DNA from: Malus domestica
Taxonomy: Eukaryota > Streptophyta > Magnoliopsida > Rosales > Rosaceae
Direction of reading: 5' to 3'
DNA length: 64,000 nt
Assembly (NCBI RefSeq): GCF_042453785.1
Contig: NC_091675.1
Location: 2,678,501-2,742,500 of the forward strand
In this document: positions 24,211 through 35,974 of the stretch, in pieces
Layout of the letters: every line of letters begins with the position of its first letter
How positions within the stretch are numbered: the first letter of the stretch is position 1
The notes under the pieces: model-generated
The model's database searches: none
Told to the model about the DNA's origin: nothing
Seen by the model: the letters and a program-made list of their open reading frames with translations, nothing else
Translations under genes and position numbers: made by a program

Positions 24211-25129
24211 TGTTTGGGTCCAAAATAATAGTTTGGGCCGAGGGTAGGATCACTCTCGGCCCAGGAGGCCGGGCGGCAAAAGGACCATGGATCGGTCAAC
24301 CCGTGGGAGTCCAAACCTAGGGCGGTTATGACGAATCCTAGTGCAATGGGGAGTCTCGACGGGATCGGATATCCAGGAAACTAATCCAGCTTAGCTAAGG
24401 ACTAGGTTCATAGTCCTAGTAGGTGTAGGATTGGTCGAGGTGATCCGGAGATGGAAACCTAGTCCGAGTAGGATGTAAACTCGGACTCAAGGTTCAGTAC
24501 TATAAATAGGGGACGCTGTGCATCAGGAAAAGTCCCTACAAAATCAATACAAAATTGCCCTGCGCAAACTCTCACAACTTGTGATTTTTCTTTTTCTTTT
24601 TTCGCTGACACATCTTCCGTTGGCATCAACAGCACTGTGAAGGCAACCGGTGATATCTTAAGTCGGCATAGATAGCTCTGTCACCGTAGAATCAGCCGAT
24701 CTCGCAGCATCTTCCGTTGGCATCAACAGCACTACGGCGAGGACGACTGGTTACCTATCCAAGTCTCGGTCGAGAAGGATTTCCGAATCCTTATTGGTCG
24801 AGGTCATCTCATCAGCCTTCTCGGCGAAGTGAGGTGTTACCAGGTTATTGTATTCGGCACGTTGAAAGCCGAATTCGGTTCGTGAACTTCGCAAATTAGC
24901 AGCCTTGTCTTCAGGCTCTAGAACCCAAGAGGCCGAGAATTGTTCCTTCCTCGGCCGCAATCGCAAGACACAGAAGTCATCAGCGCGCTCAACGCAACAT
25001 CAACAAATTTACTCCTCGGCCGAGCTCGGCCGACGAGTTGGCACGCCCCGCAATCACCGAAGGACGTAGTTAGCTTAGAAAATACTCGGCCTGCGCGCCA
25101 CGTAGGCTTTGTAGTTTCTAGGGTCAACA
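24211..25129 (+). mobile_element. solo LTR, probably Gypsy-type
   Basis: The 919-bp segment begins TGTTTGGGTCC and ends GGGTCAACA. The perfect 5-bp duplication GATAC lies at 24206-24210 and 25130-25134. A TATA box (TATAAATAGG) at 24501-24510 precedes an R-region-like stretch, as expected for a plus-oriented LTR. It is GC-rich with repeated CTCGGCC motifs and has no internal domain. The isolated LTR with intact target duplication indicates recombination between the two LTRs of a former element. Confidence 0.88.
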
Positions 25130-25626
25130 GATACATATGAATAACTATGATTGTTTATAGACATGTCTTCAGACGGAGATTAAAGATTGAGTTGTTCTGA
25201 CTATGGATTTTGTAGGGTGAGAATATGTGTGAACTCATCCCACGTATACAATTATTATCCAGTTGACAATTAACCATCCATATCACTTTATAACCCAATC
25301 GCATAAGCCAAAAGTACTTTGGATGCATATCACTTCTAAGTCACTCTATTTTAAGTTTTATTTTGTTAAATTTCTAATAATACATGGGGAAGACCAAGAA
25401 AATAATGCTCAAAGACTGGTAGTTTTCCTAATAAGGTAAAATCTGGCACCATATGAAAGAAAATTAAGCTCATTTGTCATCTTAAAAATGGTTAATTTAT
25501 ACACGTTGACACTATAGTTGCACCTAATTAAAATAGCTAATAGCCTATCAGCCTTCGGGACTGGTAGTTGAAAAATGTAAAGAAAAGAATAGAATATTAA
25601 GGTGGAGGCAGTTGTGCTTTCTTTCT

Positions 25627-25708
25627 TTTTTCTTCTTCTTGTGCCGGTCGAACTGACGACCCCGTGGACCTCATGTGAAACACAAAGCCACTAGGCCACA
25701 GAGAGACC
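25627..25708 (-). mobile_element. 82-bp tRNA-derived SINE with perfect 20-bp TSD
   Basis: A 20-bp direct repeat GGCAGTTGTGCTTTCTTTCT lies at 25607-25626 and 25709-25728. Between them, read on the minus strand, is a tRNA-like unit with A box GTGGCCTAGTGG and B box GTCAGTTCGACC, ending in the A-rich tail ACAAGAAGAAGAAAAA. Polarity, tail and target duplication are exactly those of LINE-mediated retroposition. The lack of any non-tRNA body is unusual; it may be a minimal SINE or a retroposed tRNA-like transcript. Confidence 0.82.
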
Positions 25709-25728
25709 GGCAGTTGTGCTTTCTTTCT

Positions 25729-26322
25729 CAGTTGTGTGTGTTTTCGTCCAACAAGCTGATAGGATTTACAAAAGCTGCTTATTGGAAGAGAAAGCACTTA
25801 TGGTAAGTTTGGTTATTGATGGATATCACTCGCCATATATATAATCACTTTTGGTAATTGATATGCCCTAATACCTCACGTTTGATTAACTGTGAGAGCA
25901 ATTCTGGAAAATTGACTACTTTGGCATGTATTAATTGGTCCATATTTAAGAGAGATTGCCTTGCAAGTAACAACTTTTACCGAATAATATGTTGGGTGAA
26001 AAGAACATGAGTAGAATTGTCCGACCACGATAAATTCATAAGTCATTCTCACAAAGTATGAGATTCAAGGTTAGTCTCACAAACTCTGTGCTGATCACAA
26101 TCGGTGAGAATTGCCTCAATCAAATGGTCTTACTAAAAGTTTTTTGTGATTGAATGATATTGCATGAAGACCTACTTTCTTAATTGGGTGGTGAAGAATG
26201 GAAGGTATGTGTATTTTTCATCTCCACCATAATGCATATATGATCCATATTTAAGAGATATTGCCTTGCAAGTAAGTGCATCACCCAATAATTTGAATTT
26301 ATGTTATTGCTAATTAAACAAT
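25729..26322. repeat. local duplications upstream of the MULE
   Basis: The string CATATTTAAGAGA-ATTGCCTTGCAAGTAA occurs near 25941 and near 26242. A longer downstream string containing GCAAGTAAGTGCATCACCCA occurs at about 26268-26322 and again at 29697-29752, on either side of the MULE. No gene is supported here. Confidence 0.6.
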
Positions 26323-26947
26323 GGTCAAATTGGATTCATGGTCCCCGTTGTGATAAAGTATTCAAAAAATTACCTATGTGGTAAAAAAATTAGGATTTAA
26401 ATCCTTGTGGTGAAGGTTATTAGCAAATTTAACCCAAATGTGAGATTTTTGTTAAACCTCAGTTAAATATAGGGATAAAAGTGTCCAACCATTCTTTCTT
26501 TTTAGCCTTATTCTCTCTTCCCTCTTTCTGTCTTTTGTTGTGCCTTCTTCACTATGCACTGCTGAGATTCACCAGTCCATCATAAGCTATGTAAAACACA
26601 TAAATATATGGAGGGCATTATGACGTTTGTTTTTCATTTGTATTGTATAAGAGTAAACCAGAGTAACAAACAAAATATAAAAAAGTTAATTGTTCCAAAA
26701 AAAAAAATACCAAGACTTAAGCTGCTGCTACTTAATCGATGAATCTCTCTCATCTCATCTCATACTCCAGTTTGGTAATTGCTGCTGCTGAGACGAAGAA
26801 GAAGAAGAAGAAGAAAAGCGGTCAGCCAGTCACTGCCACTGCCTGCAAGCAATTTTTCATAAACTTGTAATTCTTCTGTCATCATTTGTCGTCACTCTCT
26901 TCTTCTTCCTTTCGGGCTGCCGATGCAGAGGGCGGTGCTGCTGAGGC

Positions 26948-29338
26948 TGAAACACCCCAACTCCATCTTTATTTAAAAATTGTTTTAAAGCCTTAATTGG
27001 TGAGTCCGTGGGGCGTTTTATTTTTTTTGTGTTTTCCGGTCTCTCTCTCCTCTCTCAGTTCTCTCTCTTCCTCTCACCCGAGCTCTCTCTCCCTCGTCTA
27101 TCTCCTTCCCGTCCTCCCATGAGCACATACCTATCACCACACTACCCTCTCCGACGTCAACGGCTTCATCATCATCATCATCATCAATTCGTTCTCCCTC
27201 TCTCAGTTACTGCGAGGACAGCAAAACCCGTACACGATGCTCCGACGCAGACTGCCCCTTTCGAGGCCATTTACGGCCAAACCACGGCGCGTTGGCCGGA
27301 GTGTAAGGTATCAATATCTTCGTCTCACCGAGTACTAAAAATTTACTTTTTATTTCACTTAATTTCGTTGAGTATTGAAGAAGTTATACTCATTTGAATC
27401 TTACCCAGTTTCCGGCGAGTTCGATGGCTTTGGAGGCGTTTTCCGGCCAAAACACGGTGATTTAGATGTCATGTGAGGTACCATTCTCTTCGTCTCTTAG
27501 AGGGCTACAACTTTTGTTTTTGAATCACTTAATTTCATCAAGTATTGACAAAGTTATGGCCGTTTGAATTGGGTGTGGATTTCCGGCAGAATTTCCGGTT
27601 TTCTCTCTCATTGGGTCCGGCGACCCACCAAACCCAAGGCCTTTGGGCCTTCCCTGCCGAGCCCAACCCCTTTTGGTTGTGAGGCCTTTGGGCCCGTGTG
27701 TGTTTTGGGCTGTGTGTGTGTGGGTTGTGTGGTGTTTGTGTGGTGTCTGTGTGTGTTGTGTGGTGTTGTGCACGTGTGGGTGTGTGTATGTTGTATGTGC
27801 AGGCGTGTGGTTGTGTACTGTGTATGTGGGCTGCGTGTGTGTGTGTTTGTGGTGTAGTGCATGCGTGTGCATGTGTGAGTGCATGTGTATGTTTGTGCCG
27901 TGTGGGTGTGTGTTGGTTGTATAGGTTTGGGCTTAAGCCCAAAACCACCCCTTTTAAACCCTAACCCTTTTAAACCAAAAACCTTAGGACCTTAAACTCA
28001 AAACCCAATAGATCCTAATCCTATTTAACCTAAACCCTAATCCGGATTTCAAGCCTAAAACCCGTTAGATTTAATTTGACCGTTGACTTTTCGGGTTTTC
28101 GTCCGGGACCCTTTTTAGGGTAATTCGACGTTTTGAATCCGTTTCCAATGTCCGTTTTCCCAAATTCAATTGCTATTATATAGTTTTATTAATTGAGCCA
28201 TTCATGTGCTTAGGGGCAATTATTGTGACGTTTCTGTCTTCGCTAGTGGCGCAGTTTTTGGCGGCTAAGTACTGTGAGTGAACCCCTTCTAAAATTACAT
28301 GATTTTATAATTTAATTGCATAAATGATTAGCATGCCTACGAATTTATGATTCAATTTATGTTAAGTCTGTTTACTGAATATATTGATTTTCGTCTCGTG
28401 TTTTTGGTGAAGAATTAATTGTTAGCCTATTTTGAGCTATATTTTAATATATCGTATTTTCTATAAAAACCATGATCTGGTAGACTATCTGATGGATGAC
28501 GATAAGATGCTAGAACATGTTTTAAAAACCCCTCTTTATAGTATAGACGATGGATGACTTTATACTATAAAGTGGTTATTTATGAGAAACGTAACTATTT
28601 GTGCGTACCTAAAGGACACTATGCCGATTGGGGTGAGGATCTGGTGTTGGCATTTAGGCTGGGATAAATAATCCCTAGCTATGGGCTGAGGGACATGGAG
28701 CAGGTATTGGGCCGGGAGTTGGTAATCTCTGGCTACGGGCGCAGAGACCATGGAGCATGCATTGGGCCGGGAGTTATATTTATTCGGTGATCTTTCTAGC
28801 AGCACACCGCACTTACGAGACGATCTATGAGACGTTTACTATTTTGATTTCTGCGACGTTATTTCGCGATATGACTTTTGAGATATTTTGGCATGCTAGG
28901 ATTTTTATTAAATCCATCACTTATTATGCTAGTAGTTTTCATTATATAAACTATGGGGGTTAGTACATTGATAATTGTTTTATTATTATTATTATATATA
29001 TAAACTTGGTCCACTCACCTTTGTTTTGCGTCCTCATTCAGGACTTAAGATCAAGGCACCTAATCCCGGCGTCAAGACACTTCCGCAGCAGCATCTTTGA
29101 ATCCTCTTGATGTAGGACCCACTTCTTTATTCATTCAATTTTATCTTAATTCTTTTTAGTGATTATGTTTAGTTGTATGCTCTGAGCACGTTCCTAAATT
29201 ATTATTTCATTGTATTTTAAATTTCTAACTTTTATTTACTTCTTATCCTTAGCTTTTGTATCAATTAATGACTTTCGTCACCCTCGGGTGTCGGTCAGCA
29301 CGTGTCTATCCTGATAAAATCAGGGTCGAGGTGTGTCA
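26948..29338. mobile_element. solo-LTR-like insertion inside the MULE
   Basis: The ends TGAAACACC and GGTGTGTCA are inverted, in the TG...CA form of LTRs. Flanks GAGGC (26943-26947) and GAGGT (29339-29343) match at 4 of 5 positions. The interior contains repeated paragraphs (CTTAATTTCGTTGAGTATTG near 27358; CTTAATTTCATCAAGTATTG near 27528) and a duplicated GGGCCGGGAGTT motif (28709 and 28765), but no retroelement protein. At about 2.4 kb it would be a long LTR, as in some chromovirus-type Gypsy elements. Orientation is uncertain. Confidence 0.6.
27690..27920 (+). repeat. TG-rich microsatellite-like tract
   Basis: About 230 bp of interrupted TG/GTGT repeats with GC insertions. It yields long His/Thr-rich or Cys/Val-rich open frames in several frames, none of them credible as genes. 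Confidence 0.9.
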
Positions 29339-30019
29339 GAGGTGCTCGAGGGCGAGCTAGCGCTTGCAAACGAGGGAGCATGCATCACGGCTGGGCTTGG
29401 AGTCAAGTTGCCGGAAGACCTCGACTGATCCGATCGTGGCCTTGCATTGCACCGTGGAGGTAATTACACAGACAGAGAGAGGAAGAGAAGGCTAGCAGAA
29501 ATAAAGAGTGTGGTTGGACATTTTTATCCTCATACTTAACTGAGTTTAACAGAAGTTTGTTTTTTTGGAGGTAATTTTGCTAATAATCTTCACCACAAGT
29601 GTTTAAATCCTAATTTTTTTTACCACATGGACAATCCTCCGAATACCCTATCACCACGGGAACTATTAATCCGATTTGACCTTAAACAATTGTTAGGCAA
29701 GTAAGTGCATCACCCAATAATATGAATTTATAGTATTGCTAATTAAACAATTGCTTAGGTGTGGTTGTGGCTCTCAGTAATCGATCCACTAATATAATAT
29801 TTATGTACGTAGAGTTACGTACATGCGCATCAATGGTTGTTAATTGTTGTTAGTGATATAGTGATATAGTATTTGCTTTAATAGCTAGAAACTACTCACA
29901 TACAAATAAACGATTGTCGCTAACATTACTTATGAGAATGACATATAGGTAAAATAAAACATTATTTATGAACATGCACCTTGAGATTTCCAAACTTAGG
30001 CGATAGTGACAGAGTAATA

Positions 30020-30190
30020 AGAGTAATGCTAGGTAGAATAAATTTATAAACTAAATTTGACAACTATACGATGTGTAACTAATAAGAAATAAGTACGTTA
30101 ATCAACACTTAGTAATAATCTAATCATTAACTTTCATGTCATTTAGTTTATAAAATTTAATCTACAAATTTAATTTCTCTAGTATTACCC
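30020..30190. mobile_element. MITE, family B
   Basis: The left end GAGTAATGCTAGGTAG and the right end CTAGTATTACCC are inverted. The body has the family strings AATAAGAAATAAGTACGTTA, ATCAACACTTAG and ATAATCTAATCAT. Confidence 0.8.
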
Positions 30191-30439
30191 AAGTGATATT
30201 AGTTAAAAATCACTCATGCAAATAAACAATAGTCAATAACACGACTCGTGACAATGACATATGTTTATCACGAAAACTTATAAAACAATTTTTGGGGAAA
30301 CCTCGATATATCCAAAACGTAGGCTATAGGGGCAAAGTGATGTATATGTACATACTCCACATTAAGGCTATACTCCAACTCATGTCTTTGCCCTTGATTA
30401 TCCTTCATTGAATCAAACACAAAAACAAATGGCAATTTC

Positions 30440-30486
30440 ATATATATATATATATATATGTGTGTATGTGCGCGCGCGCGCGTGTG
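30440..30486. repeat. compound (TA)n-(TG)n-(CG)n alternating tract
   Basis: About 46 bp of nearly unbroken alternating pyrimidine-purine: TA repeats (30441-30459), TG/TATG (30460-30469), then CG repeats (30470-30482) and TGTG. Such tracts can adopt Z-DNA or cruciform forms. Confidence 0.9.
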
Positions 30487-30526
30487 GATTTACATCGACA
30501 TTTAAAGAGTGCACCTTAAATAATTG

Positions 30527-30530
<4 letters not shown>

Positions 30531-30568
<38 letters not shown>
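30531..30568. repeat. (GA)19 microsatellite
   Basis: A perfect GA dinucleotide run of 38 bases, 45 bp after the alternating TA/TG/CG tract. Confidence 0.97.
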
Positions 30569-30570
<2 letters not shown>

Positions 30571-30634
30571 TCAAGTGCAGAAAAAATCTTCTGCATGCAT
30601 GACATAAGCAATAAGCATTGGATTAGTGAAAGTT

Positions 30635-30875
30635 GGATTTGGATCCTCGCCGGATCCCTTCCTAGGGATCCTAAGCATCAACGCACGTAGACCGTTGATG
30701 AAAAATCGTGCAGCTCCAATTAAATATTTTTTATATTTTGAAAAGTAAAGCAGTCTCGTTTTGTGTGAAAAATATAAAAAAGAAAAAAATTGTGACCGCA
30801 TAATTTTTTATTAACGATCTACTTGTGTTGATTCCTAGGATCCATAGAGAGGGGATCCAGCGAGGATCCAAATCC
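30635..30875. mobile_element. palindromic MULE-type MITE with 9-bp TSD
   Basis: A 241-bp element bounded by GGATTTGGATCCTCGC and GCGAGGATCCAAATCC. The perfect 9-bp target duplication GTGAAAGTT is at 30626-30634 and 30876-30884. The arms pair imperfectly for about 80 bp, and GGATCC recurs within both. There is no coding capacity. Confidence 0.92.
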
Positions 30876-30884
30876 GTGAAAGTT

Positions 30885-32048
30885 TCAACGATCGTTTTTG
30901 TCGCGTATGGGGCAACGGAAAATTAGATCAATGCTTAAACACATGAAGTTTAACAAACTAAGGTTTAGTGAATGCTTAATCATGTTTAGAGGATGAAGAA
31001 AAAACGTGGCCAACTCCATTTACAAAATAAAAACTTATCTGTCGCGTTCCCTACTGTGTGTGTTCTAGCTAGATCATTGGAGATGCATGCAGGTCGATCC
31101 AATGAGGAGACGGACTATAATTCTCTCACCTTCTCTTTTCATTTCCTTCTCTCTTCTCCTTTCACATTCTCTATTTTGTCTATATCTTTTTATATAAAAC
31201 TAATAAAGGATGTTGAAGTGGCTTAACCGTGACCGTTTAAATAAAAATGGATGGAAGGGGAGGAAAAAAAGGGGAGAGAATCCTACTCTAGAGGAGGCAC
31301 CACATACGCCAACACAAGATAAGATAAGGTTTTCACTTTAGGGGGTGGATTGTCAAATTATACGTTTATTTTTGTCAAACTACACATTTATTATTGTCAA
31401 ACTACACAAATTATCGTATGCTTCCAAGTTTCTCAATGACCGTCTTGTTAGCATCCATACACTCTATGTTAATTGTCAACAAGTGATTACAATAATTGAT
31501 GTAATAAGTGAATCTTGTATATTAGGCAATGTAAACTTGTGATGAGGTCGGGGTCCAAAAATGTGATCTCTATAGCAATGGTCTATGCTTTGTAGATGTC
31601 TATAATTTGGAATTCATTTTTGAAACCATATTTATATAATTCCTAAATGAACTCTTTTTCATAAATGTTAGGATCAGTCGCGCTCGTTGGCACGTGCATA
31701 TGCAACTTATCTTAAACATTCTTGACAAATGACACACAAAATGATAATCGTCACAATTAGCACTCCTCTTTCAGATAGAGAAATATAGGTTTGACTAGTG
31801 GTTAGGAAACAAACACTAAATCGGATAAAGTGGGCCAGAAGGGCCCAAAAAAATCAACTAACATGCCCTTTTCACGGCGAGAAGGTGTCCATTTGGGTTT
31901 TAATTACAAATGGAATCAGAGTCCGCAATGACTGATTGGCTTGAACATTTCAATCCATCTCAGCAGAAGAAGCGGCATCGGTGTGTCCGCCTGATCCATT
32001 GGGCTGGAGAACGGAAGGAAAACCAATAAGTGGTTTTTCTTTTCTAGA
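30885..32048. other. intergenic DNA
   Basis: No gene supported. A short tandem pattern of GTCAAA-TACAC-TTTATT strings occurs at about 31350-31412. Confidence 0.4.
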
Positions 32049-32208
32049 TAGACCAACTTTTTAAATTACATTTGTAATTCATGTGATGTGTCACCAATAA
32101 GAAATAAGCATGTTAATCAACACCTAAATAATAATTCAATCATCAACAATCACGTCATATGATTTATAAAATATAATTTAAATAGATGGTCTCCTTGGTG
32201 TTATCCTT
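32049..32208. mobile_element. MITE, family B (decayed left end)
   Basis: The body carries GTGTCACCAATAAGAAATAA, TTAATCAACACC, AATAATTCAATCATCAACAA and TGATTTATAAAATATAATTT, and the right end is CTCCTTGGTGTTATCC. The left terminus has lost the canonical GTAATGCTAG. Confidence 0.6.
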
Positions 32209-32212
32209 TTGG

Positions 32213-32371
32213 AAAAGAAATGCTTAGAAGACTTTCCATGGACTCTACATCACTTCACGTTTTTGGCACAATTTTATGCCAACATTATAAAATATTGTGC
32301 CAAAAACATATGGTGGCAGAGAGTCCATGGAGAGTTCCACTTTGAGGTAGTCTCCTTAGCATTTCTCTTTG
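32213..32371. mobile_element. MITE, family C (AGAAATGCTTAG ends)
   Basis: Left end AAAAGAAATGCTTAGAAGAC and right end GTCTCCTTAGCATTTCTCTT are inverted. Internal inverted segments include TTTTTGGCACAATTTTATGCC and ATTGTGCCAAAAA, and CCATGGACTCT and AGAGTCCATGG. A relative is at 52981-53153. It directly abuts a family B MITE. Confidence 0.8.
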
Positions 32372-35300
32372 AAAAATTGGTTTGAAGACATCATATAAAA
32401 GAAGTTAGAAACGAGGATAGAATGGAGATTTAAGTTAAGAAAATTCAGCCATATCCCAATCTATTTGTAATGTGCATAAGATATATTTTATTTGTTAAAG
32501 GAAGAATTCAAACATTTTTCATTTGTAATATGCACCTATTTTTAATCATTAATTTCCTTATAATTTCATATAATTCTTGTAAATATACACTACTTTGTTT
32601 AATATTGCAACTTAAATGAGAACGGAAAAATTCTTATTGTTACCTAACTTATAATGAAAGCGGATCATAAATTTCATGTTTCTATGCATAATGCATAGTT
32701 TAGATATTATAACATCAAATATCTCGTGGTGAGTGGCAGACACTCTAAACAACTTTTCAAATGGGAAACGAACCACACTTGTAAAATCCCAAGTCTAGTT
32801 GGCGACAATGATATTTCACTTGGTCCTTGCCATCTTTAGTGTCCAAACAAAAACCCAATGGCCCTCTCGATCGATCGAGAAACTCCAGAAGAAACAAGTG
32901 TTGGAATTTTGGCTCTGAAAAGAAAAACGCAAAACACGTACATTATCCTCATCGACAACAAAACAGGTAGCAACCTCACAAATAACATGTACAAAAGAAA
33001 TAGGTCAGATGACGTGAATATGCTGATGTAATTCAGTGCCTCACATGAAAAAATGAATATTTAGGTGGTAGGTCAGATGACGTGGCCTTTTTTCATATTC
33101 AAAATATGCAAAGGTGTGGATCGTGAGGCAAGATTCGGCTTGACTTACCAACTTCTAGTCTTCTTGTTACATGATTTAATTGTACTTGATTTATATATCT
33201 TAGATGACTAATTAACATGTAATGATTGCATAAATAACATTGTGGTCACTATATACAATTTGGTATTTTGAAATCTTAATAACATTGTGGTCACTATATA
33301 TAGATAATGACATGCATGGTGTTGTAACATTTTGATGTAGAACCCTCCCAATAATATGAGTAGCTTCCTAATAAAGAAAAAGTAAAATTGGTTAAGTTGT
33401 GGACAATATAAGACTTCTACCTACTAGAAACAGAATTTCTCATAAAATACGTGTGGCCAGTTGTGAACCATAATTGATTTGTTTGACTTGTAAATCATAG
33501 TTACATCATTCAGAAAGCTACTAGTTATTAATTTATATGCATGCGTATATAATTGATGATGCTAATATTCCTCAACATTTTGCACTAGTATATGATTTGT
33601 ACACGTCGAAAATGTCCAAACAATAGACGTACACCATGCCATGTGTATATAGATGGAAAACCAATTTTTATGTCTTTCTGTCTTTGTTTAGTGCATGACA
33701 ATCCTAATTTAATCAAACAACAGATGAACTCAGTTTCTAACATTTCTCCCTGGAAAAGGTGCTCGTTCAGTTAATTTCCTGGAAATTTCAATGAAGTTGA
33801 CGAGTGACAGATAATATATATATAACATCATATAAAACCAAAAAAATGATGACGTACACAGGCTTACGTTATGCAACATATGACTTTGGATAAACATATG
33901 AGATGGATATGAGGAAAACTTTCTACCTCTACCGACTTAAGAGTATGAACACGATCGATACACGAAGCCTTTTCACCTTAGAAAATAGCAAGGAACTACA
34001 ATTAATTTTCTATCTTGAATATTATATTGACTCCACGCATTATAACGTTTTATTATATTAAATATAAATACTAGCCTTTTTGAAGGCATTCTAACATATG
34101 TCAGTTGACTTTATCATATAGTCTCTTATGTAAATTGTGATTATTTTTGTTAAATTATTTAAATTTTAATAATTCACTCTTTCATATATTAGTTTTTTAT
34201 TTGATTATTAAATTTTATTAAATTTACCCTTTATTATATTGAATTATGCTTTGAAAATTTTGAAAGTTTCACCCTGGCTATCCATGGTGAATTTTGGTTG
34301 GTATGAGCATGAAAACTCCGATTCAAGGTTGTCCTTACCATACTTAGTTGAGGGAAAGATAGAGGGATGGAGACCCATCAATAAAACAAGGCTTGTCGAT
34401 CATTTTAAACACGTTCTCACATATGTCAATTGGTTTATTATGTAAATTGAGTTTGCTTTTGTTTAATTATTTAAATTTTAATAATTTACCTTTATTATAT
34501 TGAATTCCACTTTGAAAATTTTGAAAGTTTCACCAAAATTTTGTTTATATATATAGATATGTATCTTGGTCTTAAAAAAATAATGTCTACCAACCTTCTA
34601 TGTATAAATAATTTAAATTAGGATGGTACACAAATTTAAAAAATTTGTCATACGTGTCGTATCGTGCATATAACCGACATAACCAATCTATACAAATGGT
34701 TGGAATCTTTGTGTACAACACCATCTCGCATTCACTCTTGAATTGGATCGTACACTAATCATGGTCTAAAGACTCTGACATTGTTAAAGCAAAAGAAAGA
34801 CTTGCATTTGTTCCGCGGTCTTCTTCCACGTTGTGATGTCATAAAAAAACAGTAGTATATGGGATGATTGCATCAACACAATTGGACTTTTCTTCTCTTC
34901 CTCTTCGTGCCAAATGGCATAAGATCATGATGAGAATCATCACAAGGATATTATTCTTTTTATAACGTATGAAATTATATCAACTTGAAAATATATAGAA
35001 AGACTAACACACACTAGCAGAAAAGAAAAAAAAAATAGAAAAGCAATAACATTAGATGGCCGACAAACAAACTACTAAACTACTTGTGTTCATGTACACT
35101 TATTTGTGTCCTTCGGTTTAGAGGACATAAATCATTTTGTTCTGCGTTTATGTACAGTGAAGTTACTTTTAAGTGGTCGGTCATTTATTAGGACGTGCAC
35201 GAGTAACTGTTGTTGCTGGACTCATGTACTTTGAGATAGCTTTTATGTATTTGAATACTTTGAGAAAAATCATGTGGTTATTTGTAGGGTTTGTAAGTTG

Positions 35301-35974
35301 TAACTGTTGCTGGGTAAATACTCTTGGCTTGGTTACCAAAATGTAAAACCTGACAGGCCAGGAGTTGAGGAGTAAACTCCAAGTCATAGGGACATCATGA
35401 TATATAGGCATATTAACTTACAAGGAATGGAGTGAGGAAAATGGGTATCATTTCTATTCATTTGTTTACAAACAACTGAAAAATGAAAAAACGTATGGGT
35501 CTCATTGGTTTTACGTATAACTTACCTAAAAAATGAATATCCGTAGAATGACTATTTATCTCATACTCATCAATTCTCATACTTATTCATTCTTATCTCC
35601 ATACCACGTAAGTAACAAGCCTTAAAGAGAGAATCCTAGTACTAATTATTAACCAAATTTCGTAATTCGTATTAGCTGAAAATCAAATGAGATCATCACC
35701 AAATTCCACATATCATCTCCGGATTCAGCTCCCAAGTTAATTAGGTCATCTGAGACCATTATATGAGGACTCACGACCCCTCCTTTATGGTATGCAAATC
35801 TAGGATTAGAACTTTGCTCTAAAATACTCGACTGAATTACACATTTAAGGGCCCTTGAATGACACTACACTGGTGTGCTCCCGATAGATCCTCATTTTTT
35901 CATAGAACTCTAGAGAATAACATGCCCTGTCACGCCTAACTGATTTGGAGGAATTGCCTGACGTGAATCTCGAT
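32372..35974. other. intergenic AT-rich DNA with direct repeats
   Basis: No gene is supported over 3.6 kb. The string TTTAAATTTTAATAATT followed by a run containing TTATTATATTGAATT and CTTTGAAAATTTTGAAAGTTT occurs at about 34160-34272 and again at about 34468-34532, an imperfect direct duplication. TAGGTCAGATGACGTG is repeated at 33001 and 33067. Confidence 0.45.

Larger units (their letters stand above)
26323..29681. mobile_element. Mutator-like (MULE) element with about 205-bp TIRs and a gene-fragment-like core
   Basis: Terminal inverted repeats of about 205 bp (26323-26530 and 29478-29681) start GGTCAAATTGGATTCATGG and GGTCAAATCGGATTAATAG when read inward. A perfect 9-bp target duplication TTAAACAAT is at 26314-26322 and 29682-29690. 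Long TIRs and 9-bp duplications are the Mutator signature. No transposase is present. About 2.4 kb of the interior is a separately inserted LTR-like element (26948-29338). Without it the element is about 970 bp, and its core (26923-26947 plus 29339-29429) is an open, GC-rich stretch that looks like a captured exon. The donor gene was not recognised. Confidence 0.85.

Noticed and set aside
27525..27964. Open frames up to 136 codons rich in His/Thr or Cys/Val
   Set aside because: They are translations of a TG-rich microsatellite-like tract and occur in several frames on both strands.
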